In this document: positions 16,543-25,768 of the stretch, piece after piece
Layout: the number at the start of each line of letters is the position of its first letter
Numbering within the stretch: position 1 is the stretch's first letter
Assembly (NCBI GenBank): GCA_963848195.1
Contig: CAWKCY010000011.1
Location: 124,001 to 188,000 of the forward strand
From: CAVQBP01 sp963848195
GTDB lineage: Bacteria; Bacteroidota; Ignavibacteria; Ignavibacteriales; Ignavibacteriaceae
Reading direction: 5' to 3'
DNA length: 64,000 nucleotides
Made by a program: the position numbers and the translations under genes
Notes under the pieces: model-generated
Seen by the model: the letters and a program-made list of their open reading frames with translations, nothing else
Databases searched by the model: none
What the model was told of the DNA's origin: nothing

Positions 16543-17001
16543 TTATTTGGCTTTTGCCATTCTCTTTTCCATCTCTTCAGGTGAAACGTCTTCAATATGT
16601 GTAGCAATATGCCAGATATGCCCGAAAGGATCTTCAATACTCCCCATTCGGTCACCATAGAATTTATCCTCAATCGTTCCCTTCAGTTGGGCTCCTTCTG
16701 CTACGGCTTTTTTTACAACTGAATCAACATCCTCAATATATAACATGATACTTAAGGGAGTGCCGCCAATTGATTTAGGAGAAAGAACACCAATATCAGG
16801 ATGCTCGTCTGCTAACATTATACCGGAATCGCCTATCTCTAATTCTGCGTGAGTCACTCTCCCTTCATTTTCCATACGAAATTTTTCTTTTGCTCCAAAG
16901 ACATTCTTATAAAATTCTATAGCTTTCCCTGCTCCCTTTATATACAAATAAGGGGTAATAGAATGATAACCATCCGGAATAGGTTTTACATTATTCGACA
17001 T
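16543..17001 (-). CDS. VOC-family (glyoxalase-like, PhnB type) protein
   Basis: A vicinal-oxygen-chelate fold protein of 152 residues from the preferred ATG at 17001. Paired beta-alpha-beta modules are visible: SITPYLYIKGAGKAIEFYKNVFGA near the start and DPFGHIWHIATH at the end. The closing HIWHIATH and the AELEIG segment resemble the PhnB/YdcE-like subgroup. The chemistry is not predictable; related proteins range from glyoxalase to antibiotic-binding. The upstream ATG at 17013 is part of ATGGAGGCATTT, whose GGAGG is the Shine-Dalgarno of the ATG at 17001, so the shorter start is chosen. No operon partner. Confidence 0.88.
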   Translation of the reverse strand: MSNNVKPIPDGYHSITPYLYIKGAGKAIEFYKNVFGAKEKFRMENEGRVTHAELEIGDSGIMLADEHPDIGVLSPKSIGGTPLSIMLYIEDVDSVVKKAVAEGAQLKGTIEDKFYGDRMGSIEDPFGHIWHIATHIEDVSPEEMEKRMAKAK

Positions 17002-17171
17002 AAATGCCTCCATAAATATTTTATTTAAGAAACTTTTCTAATATTATCTATAAAGGAAAGAACTTCAATTATCCCATTATTATTTTTAGCAGGTTATGAT
17101 ATATCTCACCGGTTTCTTTATCCTTTCTATATTATTCCTTAATTTAGTTTATCTAAATTTTCTATTATATA

Positions 17172-17789
17172 ATGCATTATCCTAAGTACGGAAATTCTCT
17201 TAAATATTTTATTTACTCTTTGATAATTACCTTCCTTTTCATTTTCCTCGAAAGCTGCGGAAACAACCTGCCGGTAAAGAATAACCTAAGAACATCTTTT
17301 ATATTAGTTAACCAGGACAGCAGTAGCGTTGTCTTCCCTGATGATTTCAAAGGTAAAGTAACCGTGATGAGTTTTATGTATACTAACTGCCCTGATGTTT
17401 GCCCCATGACAACTAATAATTTAAGAAGGATTCAGGAAGAGCTTAAAAAGGATAATATTAGTGGAATTCAATTTATTGAATTAAGTTTTGATCCAAACAG
17501 AGATACTCCTTCTATCTTAAAAAAATATGCTGATGTAAGAAACATAGACGAGAAAAATTTTCAGTTTTTAACCGGAAACAAAAAAGTTGTAGATTCACTA
17601 CTTAAAGTGATGAATATTTATGCCATACCAGGAGATACAATTAGATATGACAGCAGCGGTTTTACATATTCTTTTATTCATACTGATAGAATTACTTTGA
17701 TCGATCAGCAAAGCAGAATTAGAAATGAATACAAAGGGAGCACAGTTGATAAGAAAGAAATTATAAATGATATCAAATCAATTGATTAA
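17172..17789 (+). CDS. Sco1/SenC-family copper chaperone, lipoprotein
   Basis: Thioredoxin-fold copper protein of 205 residues that delivers copper to the CuA or related sites of respiratory oxidases. The N-terminus has one hydrophobic helix followed by lipobox LESC with Cys29, so it is probably a lipoprotein facing the periplasm. Copper ligands are Cys73 and Cys77 in YTNCPDVCPMT and His170 in SFIHTDRITLID, all present. The strand-helix order after the motif (RIQEELKKDNISGIQFIELS) fits Sco1. It is followed after 40 bases by a PCuAC protein, a pairing known to serve cytochrome oxidase assembly. Confidence 0.94.
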   Translation: MHYPKYGNSLKYFIYSLIITFLFIFLESCGNNLPVKNNLRTSFILVNQDSSSVVFPDDFKGKVTVMSFMYTNCPDVCPMTTNNLRRIQEELKKDNISGIQFIELSFDPNRDTPSILKKYADVRNIDEKNFQFLTGNKKVVDSLLKVMNIYAIPGDTIRYDSSGFTYSFIHTDRITLIDQQSRIRNEYKGSTVDKKEIINDIKSID

Positions 17790-17829
17790 TAAAATCTTGA
17801 GGTTCTGAATAATCATAAATGGAGAAAAA

Positions 17830-18237
17830 ATGTTATTTTTAATCATTGCTTTTATTTCAGTCTTTATTTCGACCGGAAATAATGTAGAAATAAAAGATGC
17901 CTGGCTCAGAACAGGAGCAAAAGGATTAAACAGCGCATTATATTTTAAGATAGAAAATAATTCTGAAACCCCTGATACACTTTATAAAGTAAGTTCATCT
18001 ATTGCCAAGCATATTCAAATGCATGAAACTTATAAGAAAAACGATATGATGGGAATGCGCGAGATAAAAAATTTAGAAGTTAAGTCAAATTCTTCAATAG
18101 AATTTAAACCCGGCGGCTACCATATAATGTTAATGGATTTAAATAAAGACCTTAAACCCGGAGATGAAATAAATTTTACTATGTTCTTTAAACAACTAGG
18201 TAAAATAAATATAAAAGCAAAAGTCGAAAATAGATAA
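17830..18237 (+). CDS. PCuAC-type periplasmic copper chaperone
   Basis: A 135-residue PCuAC-domain protein that binds Cu(I) and works with Sco in loading copper into cytochrome oxidase. Putative ligands follow the H(M)x10Mx21HxM pattern of the family: His61, Met64-His65, Met76, His98 and Met100/102, within HIQMHE, MMGMREI and PGGYHIMLM. The first 15 residues are hydrophobic and form a short signal peptide or anchor. The start has a good GGAG seven bases upstream. It is operonic with the Sco-like gene. Confidence 0.93.
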   Translation: MLFLIIAFISVFISTGNNVEIKDAWLRTGAKGLNSALYFKIENNSETPDTLYKVSSSIAKHIQMHETYKKNDMMGMREIKNLEVKSNSSIEFKPGGYHIMLMDLNKDLKPGDEINFTMFFKQLGKINIKAKVENR

Positions 18238-18324
18238 AATAGATTCGCATTTCCCGGATAGACATCCCATTTTAGATTTCGAAATTGTTTTTTATTTGGA
18301 ATTTGTGTTTTGTCATTTGGAATT
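18238..18324. repeat. TTTGGAATTTG simple repeat
   Basis: The gap between convergent genes carries TTTATTTGGAATTTGTG and GTCATTTGGAATTTTAA in tandem with a T-rich stretch. It has no open frame and may stop transcription from both sides through T-rich runs, but no strong hairpin is present. Confidence 0.4.
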
Positions 18325-19302
18325 TTAATCGATTATCTCTTCCCCTTTATTAATTGCATATTTTCTATCGGAATATAATTTACCAATTTCCGCTCCAATT
18401 ATAAAAACTATTGATGAATAATATATCCAGAAAGCTACTACAACAAACAAAACATAAGTTCCATAAATCTTTACCCAAAGCTGAGAAATTATAAATATAA
18501 TATCCAAAGATTTGCTTAGCGGCTTCCCATAATAATGCAGCCAATAAGGCACTTAATAAGAGTAGCTTTTCTTCCCAGTCTTTTTTTTGGGCACGGCAAA
18601 ATAAAGAACTGAAAATAGGATAAAAACTAAAATAAGAGATAAAATCGAGAACAATACATGTTCAAAAATTCCCGAATATAAAAAGTGGAGTGATTGAAAC
18701 TGATCTGCTTTCTGCCTTAGAATATCAACAAAAGGCATCAATACGGTTGTAATAAAAAATATAATTATCACCATTATAACAAGAGCAAAGTCTTTCAGCT
18801 TAGCAAGAATAAAATGCTCTTCGGATTTTGATTCCATTACAGTATTGAGAATAGTACGCATACTGCTGAATAACCCACTGGCTGCGAACAGAAGGCCAAA
18901 ACCGCCTATTATTCCGGCCAGATTCTTATATTCAATTACCTCATTAATCCTTGTAAAAATAATTCTTTTAACAAATTCAGAATATTGATGATATGGAATA
19001 ATTGTATCGATTAGCCCGTTAACCTGGAACTGCATATATTCCGAATTTAGAATAGTACCGACAACTGCAAAAACAATAAGTGCAAAAGGAATAATACAAA
19101 CGAAAATTGAAAATGCTAATCCGCCGGCAAGTAAAAATACATGATGATTATCCATCCGGTCTATTAAGCCGAAAAGATAATGTTTAATAAAATCCCTGAT
19201 ACTCTGGAAGCGCGGGGTAAGATTTAATTTGAATCTTAATATTCTATATCTATGATAAACAGGAGCTTCTTTAACTTTTTCTTTTATCTTTACCTTAACC
19301 AT
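18325..19302 (-). pseudogene. YihY/BrkB-family membrane protein, two frameshifts
   Basis: An inner-membrane YihY-type protein with about six helices. The first 240 codons (to 18589) read well: GLIDRMDNHHVFLLAGGLAF, a long loop with FTRINEVIEYKNLAGIIGG, then SVLYFAVPKKK. After an A8 run at 18588-18581 the frame hits a stop. Reading nine A residues instead gives KDWEEKLLLLSALLAALLWE and AAKQIFGYYIYNFSA, exactly the family sequence. Deleting one base near 18477-18481 then returns to the original frame for VKIYGTYVLFVVVAFW and IGAEIGKLY. Two opposite indels suggest consensus errors or a decayed gene. It overlaps purL by 8 bases (start within the purL end), so both are probably co-transcribed. Confidence 0.85.
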
Positions 19303-21535
19303 TCATAATATCTGGAATTGTACTATAATATAATTTGCTCAACCTCTTAATACTTATCTCCAGCTTATCATTTACTATAAGACTTTCTCCTCCTGTCTTT
19401 CCTAAGAAATTAAAAGATTGATTCTTTCCTCTTATATAGGTTTCAAATTTATCCTTCTTATTCTTTTGAACAGAGACAATCACCCTTGATTGAGATTCAG
19501 AAAATAATGAAAAATCCTCTCTGAATTTAATGGGAATATTTACAATTGCACCGATAGGGTCCTCTTCATTTATTATACAGCACTCGGCTAAAGCACAAAC
19601 AATTCCCCCTTCGGATATATCATGAGCGGATTCAATCAAATCTCTATCAATTAGTTCAAGTATAGTATCTTGAAGTAATTTTTCAACTTCCAGAATTATT
19701 TTAGGAGAATTACCGGAGACTTTATTATAAATAATTTTTAGATACTCACTTCCTCCCAATTCCTCAAAGTCCTCACCTAAAACATAAATCAAATCCCCCT
19801 CATCCTTAAAGAAAGAAGTAGTGATATTTTCAATTTTCTCAACCAATCCTACCATTCCAATAGTTGGTGTCGGATAAACAGCAGCGTTAGGCGATTCATT
19901 ATAAAAGCTTACATTACCTCCTGTAACCGGAGTACCAAAAAATCTGCATGCTTCACCCATACCTTCGATTGCCTGTTGAAACTGCCAATAATTTTCAGGC
20001 TTATATGGATTACCGAAATTAAGACAATTGGTAATCGCCAGAGGAATACCACCTGAGCATACAATATTCCTTGCAGATTCAGCTACGGCAATCTTTGCAC
20101 CTTCTTTAGGATTCAGATAAACATACCTTGAATTACAGTCTGTTTTCATTGCTAAAGCTTTAGATGTATCTTTAATATAAATTACAGCAGAATCGCAGCC
20201 TGGACCTATGATAGTATTAGTTCTAACCATTGAATCATATTGCTCATAAACCCACTTTTTCGAAGCAATGTTAGGAGATGAAAATATTTTTTCAAATGTT
20301 TCAATCAGATTTTCAGTAACTGGCAATTTAGAAAAATCAAAATCTCTTAATAGTTTAATGTATGCAGGTTCCTTTTTTTCTCTATGATAGACAGGAGCGC
20401 CGCCTCCCAAAACAAGCTCAAAAGGAGGTATATCAGCTTTTACTTCGCCTTCATATTCAATCGATAGCCTGCCGTCATTTGTAACCTCTCCTATTATTTC
20501 GCAATGCAGATCCCATTTTTCAAAAACCTTTTTGACATTATCTTCAAATCCTTTTTTAACGGCACACAACATTCTTTCCTGACTTTCAGAAAGCATTATT
20601 TCATAGGCAGACATTCCCTTTTCACGTAAAGGGACTTTATCTAGATTTATTTTCATCCCTGATTTTCCTTTAGCACTCATTTCACATGTAGAGCATGAAA
20701 TACCTGCAGCTCCCATATCCTGAATCCCGATTAACCACCCATTCTTAATAATTTCCAGAGATGCTTCCAATAAAAGTTTTTCAGTAAAAGGATCCCCCAC
20801 CTGAACAGAAGGTCTTTTGGCTTCAGATTTCTCTGATATTTCTTCTGAGGCAAAAGTTGCACCATGAATGCCGTCTCTTCCTGTGGATGAACCAACAATC
20901 ATAACCGGATTGCCTTCACCTTGAGCTACAGCGCTTGCTACCTGATTTTTTTTTACAATACCAACAGCCATAGCATTGACCAGAGGATTATCCTGGTAAG
21001 ATTCATCAAAATAGACTTCACCTGCGACCGTTGGAACACCAAAGCTGTTTCCATAGTCTCCGATTCCTCTCACAACCCCATCAAATAAAAACCTGGTTCG
21101 TGCATCTTTCAAAGAACCGAAACGTAAAGAATTCAGAGAAGCAATAGGTCTTGCACCCATAGTAAAAATATCCCTCATAATACCACCAACACCCGTAGCT
21201 GCTCCCTGGTATGGCTCAACGGCAGAAGGATGATTATGACTTTCAATTTTGAAAGCAACAGCAAACCCATCCCCGATATCTACCAAACCGGCATTTTCTT
21301 CACCGGCACCAACTAATAGCCTTCCCCCCTCTCTTGGTAATGTCTTTAATAAGGCAATTGAATTTTTATAGCTGCAATGTTCACTCCACATTACACTAAA
21401 AATCCCTAGCTCGGTATAAGAAGGGATTCTGTCTAAAATTTTAATAATTCTTTCATATTCTTCTTTTGTTAACCCATGCTCTATTGCAAGCTCAAGATTT
21501 ACTTCCGGTTCATTTTTTGTGATAGTTTCCTGCAT
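19295..21535 (-). CDS. purL: Phosphoribosylformylglycinamidine synthase, PurL subunit
   Basis: ATP-dependent fourth step of purine synthesis, converting FGAR plus glutamine-derived ammonia to FGAM. At 746 residues this is the small PurL form, which needs separate PurQ and PurS; neither is in the window. Visible segments include MWSEHCSYKNS near residues 49-59, SHNHPSAVEPYQGAATGVGG for the active-site His and nucleotide loop, IQDMGAAGISCSTCEMS in the second lobe, and HDISEGGIVCALAE in the C-terminal repeat. The start MQETITKNEPEVN precedes the conserved domain sensibly. It is the first gene of a unit with the YihY gene. Confidence 0.98.
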   Translation of the reverse strand: MQETITKNEPEVNLELAIEHGLTKEEYERIIKILDRIPSYTELGIFSVMWSEHCSYKNSIALLKTLPREGGRLLVGAGEENAGLVDIGDGFAVAFKIESHNHPSAVEPYQGAATGVGGIMRDIFTMGARPIASLNSLRFGSLKDARTRFLFDGVVRGIGDYGNSFGVPTVAGEVYFDESYQDNPLVNAMAVGIVKKNQVASAVAQGEGNPVMIVGSSTGRDGIHGATFASEEISEKSEAKRPSVQVGDPFTEKLLLEASLEIIKNGWLIGIQDMGAAGISCSTCEMSAKGKSGMKINLDKVPLREKGMSAYEIMLSESQERMLCAVKKGFEDNVKKVFEKWDLHCEIIGEVTNDGRLSIEYEGEVKADIPPFELVLGGGAPVYHREKKEPAYIKLLRDFDFSKLPVTENLIETFEKIFSSPNIASKKWVYEQYDSMVRTNTIIGPGCDSAVIYIKDTSKALAMKTDCNSRYVYLNPKEGAKIAVAESARNIVCSGGIPLAITNCLNFGNPYKPENYWQFQQAIEGMGEACRFFGTPVTGGNVSFYNESPNAAVYPTPTIGMVGLVEKIENITTSFFKDEGDLIYVLGEDFEELGGSEYLKIIYNKVSGNSPKIILEVEKLLQDTILELIDRDLIESAHDISEGGIVCALAECCIINEEDPIGAIVNIPIKFREDFSLFSESQSRVIVSVQKNKKDKFETYIRGKNQSFNFLGKTGGESLIVNDKLEISIKRLSKLYYSTIPDIMNG

Positions 21536-21954
21536 TGCCGCTTTCGTTTTTAGTTCTGCTCTTCAGAGACAAATCTTTTTGTTTAATATTTCAAATATAA
21601 AAATAAATAATGAATTTGATTGATTGAAAGGGAGTTTTTTGTAATGATTGCCTTTGGATTTAGAGCCTGTGTGAAAAATGAATTGCCCCGACATTTATGT
21701 CGGGGAAGACATAAGAAATTAAAACAAATCTTTTGTGAACCGTTTTAACGATTTTTCACAAACCTCTATATAACTTTTAACTTATTGTTAGTCTTTGGTG
21801 GTCATTATAGTCATTATGGCTATTTATGATCATTAGTGATATAATTAATTTAGATAAAGATATAAATAATATAAAAAAATAATATTTAAATTTTAGGATT
21901 AATATCAAAATTAAGTAAAATTATTTTAAGGAAAAATCAGTATAGAAAAGTTAT
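21536..21954. repeat. Intergenic region with a 34-bp-array core and TTTA-loop hairpin
   Basis: No gene is seen in 419 bases. GGATTTAGAGCCTGTGTG at 21656-21673 is a solitary copy of the 34-bp array unit at 7746-7951. Twelve bases further, CCCCGACA-TTTA-TGTCGGGG at 21686-21705 is a perfect 8-bp hairpin with the same loop as those at 7949 and 8002 but a wholly different stem. The rest is AT-rich with nothing recognisable. Confidence 0.75.
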
Positions 21955-22347
21955 TTAAGAAGAGATAATCTTTGAAATTTTATCTCCGGTGAGAGGTTTT
22001 TCAATAAACAATTTAATATTTTTATTGGCAGCGGCGCGTTCTTTATCTTCCAGGCTGAGTGAGGCGGAAAGTACATAAATGCTGAATCTGTTTTTTATTT
22101 CTTCATCCAGAGTCTCAAATTTTTCTAAAAATTCCCAGCATGTCATTCCTGGCATATTTATATCAATAAAAAGAATAACGTATTTATTGTTTTTAATATA
22201 TTCTGTAGAGATGTAGTGGAAACCTTTTTGAGGAACCGTAAAAGTTTTAATTACAGCATCTTTAACTTTATTTTTAATAGCAATATGACAAAGAGTATTA
22301 TTAACCGGGTCATCATCGAATAATAAGAATTCCGGAGTTTTAATCAT
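21955..22347 (-). CDS. Single-domain response regulator
   Basis: A stand-alone receiver domain of 130 residues with no output domain. The acidic pocket Asp11-Asp13 (LLFDDDPVNN), the phosphoacceptor Asp62 in ILFIDINMPGM and Lys117 in LFIEKPLTG are all in place. It overlaps the upstream sensor kinase gene by 4 bases (ATGA) and is therefore its likely partner. Regulators of this Rcp1-like kind act by protein contact or as phosphate relays rather than by DNA binding. Confidence 0.94.
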   Translation of the reverse strand: MIKTPEFLLFDDDPVNNTLCHIAIKNKVKDAVIKTFTVPQKGFHYISTEYIKNNKYVILFIDINMPGMTCWEFLEKFETLDEEIKNRFSIYVLSASLSLEDKERAAANKNIKLFIEKPLTGDKISKIISS

Positions 22348-24785
22348 GCAGTTTCCGGATGATTATCAAATTCGATTTTGAATTCAGTACCTTTATTTAC
22401 CTCACTATTAATGCTGATTTTCCCGTTTAAGGCTTCTACCTGCATTTTGGTCATAAACAGCCCTACCCCCTTCCCTTCGGTATTGGCATGAAATCTTTTA
22501 TACAAACCGAACACCTGCTCTCTTTTTTCATTCAAATTTATTCCCATTCCATTATCTTTAAAATATAATTCCGTTTTACCATTCATTCTATGGCTTTTAA
22601 TTTCTAGAACCGGAGGAATATCCGGCTGTTTATATTTAATACTATTAGAAATTAAATTATAAAAAATACTGCGCATATAGCTTTTTAACGTAAATATCTC
22701 ATCTGCCTCATTAAAATCACTTTTAATATTAACTTGTTCACTTTCAATCAGATTAGAAATACTCGATTTAATATCTTCCAATAAATTTGAGAATGAAACC
22801 TTTTCCTTTATTTCGTTAACTTCTTTTTTAATTTGTAAAATATTGTTAAGGTCAACGATGACTTCATCTAACTTTTTGACAGAAAAAGAAAGTCCTTCCA
22901 TCATCGCTTCCTGTTCCTGCTTAGTTAAATCTGCTTCTTTTAGCATATTTGCTATGCCAATTATATTGGCAACAGGTGAGCGGAGATTATGAGAAATAAT
23001 ATAAGCAAATTGTTCAAGGTACTTATTTTGCTGGGAAAGTTCAGCAGCCATCTTTTTGACTGATTCCTGAGTTTTTTTAGCTTCCGTAATATCTTCCTTA
23101 ACAGCAATAAAATGGGTTATCTTATCGAAAGAATTTTTAACAGGCGATATAGATGCCATTTCCCAATAAAGTTCCCCATTTTTCTTTTTGTTATGAAATT
23201 CTCCGCGCCATTCTGATCCCGTGGTTATTTTCCCCCAAAGATCTTCATATACTTCCCTGGTTAATTCACCGGATTTCAGAACACTTGGATTTTTTCCTTT
23301 AACTTCACCGAATGAATATCCGGTGATTCTTTCAAATTTAGGATTAACGTACTCAATTTCACCTTTATAATTGGTTATCACTATAGAAGCCGGACTTTGT
23401 TCAACTGCTTGAAGCAGCCTAAGATTTTGCTCTTCAATTTTTTTCTGTTCAGTAATGTCATGAATAACAGAAACAATATAATCTTTATCATCAACTGTGA
23501 GGGGTGAAAGATTTATTTCTCCATAAAATTCGATATCATTTCTTTTGAAAATCCATTGAGATGAATGAGATTTTTTGCTGTAAATTTCATCCATTAAAAA
23601 ATTAAATTTTTCGTCCGATTTAACTCCATCCAATTGAATCTTTGAAGAAAAATCCAGTAAAGATTTTTTAAGTATATAGTTTTTATTAGTCCTAAAAATT
23701 TCTTCAGCTTTCGCATTACAATTGGTGATTCTATTATCCTGGATAATAAGAATAGCATCATTAGAAGTTTCATAAAGAACTTCAAATTTCTTATTTGATT
23801 CCACAATAGCTAAAGAATTTTTATAATTTTGTCTGCTTTGAAAATAAAGAAAAGATATGCCGCCTATGGCTGATAAAGAAAATAAAAGCAGCAGAATAAA
23901 AGAAAATCTATTAGTAACTGGAAGATAAATTTCGGAAAGATCCTGTTTAGTAATTAAATACCATGGAGTATTTTCAATTTGCCTGATATCCGCTAGAACT
24001 TCCTCCCCTCTATAATCAATACCTTCGACAATTCCCTGGATACCTTTCACCGCCATTGCAGCAGGAAGGTTTTTATTAGAAACAGGCTGCTTATAAGTAA
24101 GACCCGGAATATTATTAAACTTTAATTTATTGATGAAAACAATACTGTCTTTCTCTCTAAAAACAATAAAAGATTCCGCTGAAGAATTAGGAATATACCA
24201 ATTTTGTATTAATGGAAATAACAATTTTTCAGTATCTATTTTAAATATAATTACACCTTCCACTTTATGATTAGATATTATTGGTATATAAACATCTAAA
24301 TCTATGCTCGAATCAATAGGATCTTTATAAAAATTAGAAAAGACAATCCTATCATGATTGACAGCTGAAACAATGGAGTCCGTATTATATTTTGTATCTG
24401 ATGCGGTATTTAAGTTAATTATATTTTTATAATTTTTATCTACTATAAATATATTTTTATAATCATGATTTTTATAAATCTGGTTGATGAAATTAATAGA
24501 CTTAATGGAATCAGCCTTAGACGCTGAATTCAGAAACTTAAAAAGATTCTCTCTCAACTGAGCGTTGGAAAATAAAAAAGAAGCATCCGAATATCTTTCA
24601 GAATACCACCTGGTAATTTCAGTAGATTTTATTTTTGCAAGTGTTTGAAGATATTGCTGGTTTCGTAAATTCTCATTCTTTTTTTCATTAAAGTAAAAGA
24701 AAATGCTAAATGCTAAAAAAATTATAATAAACAGCGAATATGAATAAATTAATAATTTATTCTGTTTATAAAAAAAGTTTAACAT
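22344..24785 (-). CDS. Membrane PAS sensor histidine kinase with periplasmic sensor
   Basis: An 813-residue kinase. Helices at about 11-31 and 295-314 bracket a 260-residue periplasmic Cache-like sensor. Two PAS domains follow (about 330-450 and 455-572, the second with ITGYSFGEVKGKNPSVLKSG and a C-terminal PAC), then a dimerisation helix with the phospho-His599 in FAYIISHNLRSPVANIIG. The ATPase domain has FYNLISNSIKYKQ (N box), FKDNGMGI (G1) and GKGVGLFMTKMQVEA (G2). The N-box class (SHNLRSP) is common in Bacteroidota. The ligand is unknown. A perfect 12-bp palindrome, TTTACGCGTAAA, touches the start codon and could be an operator. Confidence 0.94.
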   Translation of the reverse strand: MLNFFYKQNKLLIYSYSLFIIIFLAFSIFFYFNEKKNENLRNQQYLQTLAKIKSTEITRWYSERYSDASFLFSNAQLRENLFKFLNSASKADSIKSINFINQIYKNHDYKNIFIVDKNYKNIINLNTASDTKYNTDSIVSAVNHDRIVFSNFYKDPIDSSIDLDVYIPIISNHKVEGVIIFKIDTEKLLFPLIQNWYIPNSSAESFIVFREKDSIVFINKLKFNNIPGLTYKQPVSNKNLPAAMAVKGIQGIVEGIDYRGEEVLADIRQIENTPWYLITKQDLSEIYLPVTNRFSFILLLLFSLSAIGGISFLYFQSRQNYKNSLAIVESNKKFEVLYETSNDAILIIQDNRITNCNAKAEEIFRTNKNYILKKSLLDFSSKIQLDGVKSDEKFNFLMDEIYSKKSHSSQWIFKRNDIEFYGEINLSPLTVDDKDYIVSVIHDITEQKKIEEQNLRLLQAVEQSPASIVITNYKGEIEYVNPKFERITGYSFGEVKGKNPSVLKSGELTREVYEDLWGKITTGSEWRGEFHNKKKNGELYWEMASISPVKNSFDKITHFIAVKEDITEAKKTQESVKKMAAELSQQNKYLEQFAYIISHNLRSPVANIIGIANMLKEADLTKQEQEAMMEGLSFSVKKLDEVIVDLNNILQIKKEVNEIKEKVSFSNLLEDIKSSISNLIESEQVNIKSDFNEADEIFTLKSYMRSIFYNLISNSIKYKQPDIPPVLEIKSHRMNGKTELYFKDNGMGINLNEKREQVFGLYKRFHANTEGKGVGLFMTKMQVEALNGKISINSEVNKGTEFKIEFDNHPETA

Positions 24786-25123
24786 TTACGCGTAAAGTTA
24801 CTTAATTATTAAAAAATATGACAGATGGTTTGAGCAATAATATGAAAAATTGCTAATTTAATCCCAATTATTATGCCATATTTTATATTTGGGAATATCT
24901 AATATTTATAAATATATATTTTTAACTTAGTAAGAGGTTTCTTTTAAACGGGAATAGTTTTGTTACAATTGAAAATTATGTGCTATTTTTAATAAATACT
25001 GGGAATTCTATAATATAATGATAAAGAACATGCCTTTTTGAAAAAAAAGCGCTATGAGTATATTATTAAACCACTTATGAAAAGACATTCATTACAATTC
25101 TTCTTAAAGTAAGAGAATTAATT
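24786..25123. other. Intergenic region between divergent genes
   Basis: These 338 AT-rich bases separate the divergently transcribed kinase and GNAT genes and must hold both promoters. Apart from the palindrome TTTACGCGTAAA at 24785-24796 next to the kinase start, I see no repeat, hairpin or open frame worth naming. Confidence 0.5.
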
Positions 25124-25702
25124 ATGGAAGTAGACATAAAAAATATCTTTAAGTTTTATACGGCAGAAAAATCGCGCTGGAAAGATTTTGAAGAATTATT
25201 CGGAGAAAGAGGTGCCTGCGGCGGCTGTTGGTGTATGTCCTGGAGATTAAAACCAAAGGAATTTGAAAAACAAAAAGGTGCCGGAAATAAAGAAGCAATG
25301 AAGAAAATCATTAATAATGATGAAAAACCCGGTATCATCGGTTATCTAAATGATAAACCTATTGGCTGGTGTTCTGTTGCTCCGAGAGAAAAATTTGTGA
25401 GACTGGAAAAATCTAAAGTGCTGGCAAAAGTTGACGACAAAGCTGTCTGGTCAATAACTTGTTTCTTTATTCTAAAACAATATAGGAGGCAGGGGTTATC
25501 GTTAGAACTATTAAAAGGAATTATAGAATTCTGCAGGCAGGAAAAAGTAAAGATTTTGGAGGCATATCCGGTAGAGCCATATAATGAGAATATACCTGGA
25601 GCTTTTGCCTGGACAGGTATTCCGTCTATCTTTGAAAAAGCAGGATTTAAAGTAGTTGCGAGAAGAAGCCCCAAAAGACCAATAATGAGATATTATTTAT
25701 AA
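25124..25702 (+). CDS. GNAT-family N-acetyltransferase
   Basis: A 192-residue protein with the GNAT acetyl-CoA-binding core: KAVWSITCFFILKQYRRQGLSLELL near residues 105-130 gives beta-4 and the Q/RxxG/A pyrophosphate loop (YRRQGLS), followed by the helix and the ILEAYPVEP strand. The N-terminal ERGACGGCWCMSWRLKP is a Cys- and Trp-rich stretch typical of one widespread uncharacterised GNAT subgroup. The substrate is unknown. A minisatellite begins at its stop codon, and the next gene follows after 66 bases on the same strand. Confidence 0.88.
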   Translation: MEVDIKNIFKFYTAEKSRWKDFEELFGERGACGGCWCMSWRLKPKEFEKQKGAGNKEAMKKIINNDEKPGIIGYLNDKPIGWCSVAPREKFVRLEKSKVLAKVDDKAVWSITCFFILKQYRRQGLSLELLKGIIEFCRQEKVKILEAYPVEPYNENIPGAFAWTGIPSIFEKAGFKVVARRSPKRPIMRYYL

Positions 25703-25747
25703 GTTCAAGTTCAATTGCAAGTGCAAGTTCAAGTTTAAGTGCAAGGT
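25701..25747. repeat. CAAGTTCAAGTGCAAG hexamer repeat
   Basis: Directly after the GNAT stop come about eight units of six bases (AAGTTC, AAGTGC and close variants). Related hexamer runs occur at about 45626-45645 and 60831-60870. It is non-coding and lies between two genes of the same strand. Confidence 0.7.
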
Positions 25748-25768
25748 TAATTAGAAAAGAAGGTTAGT

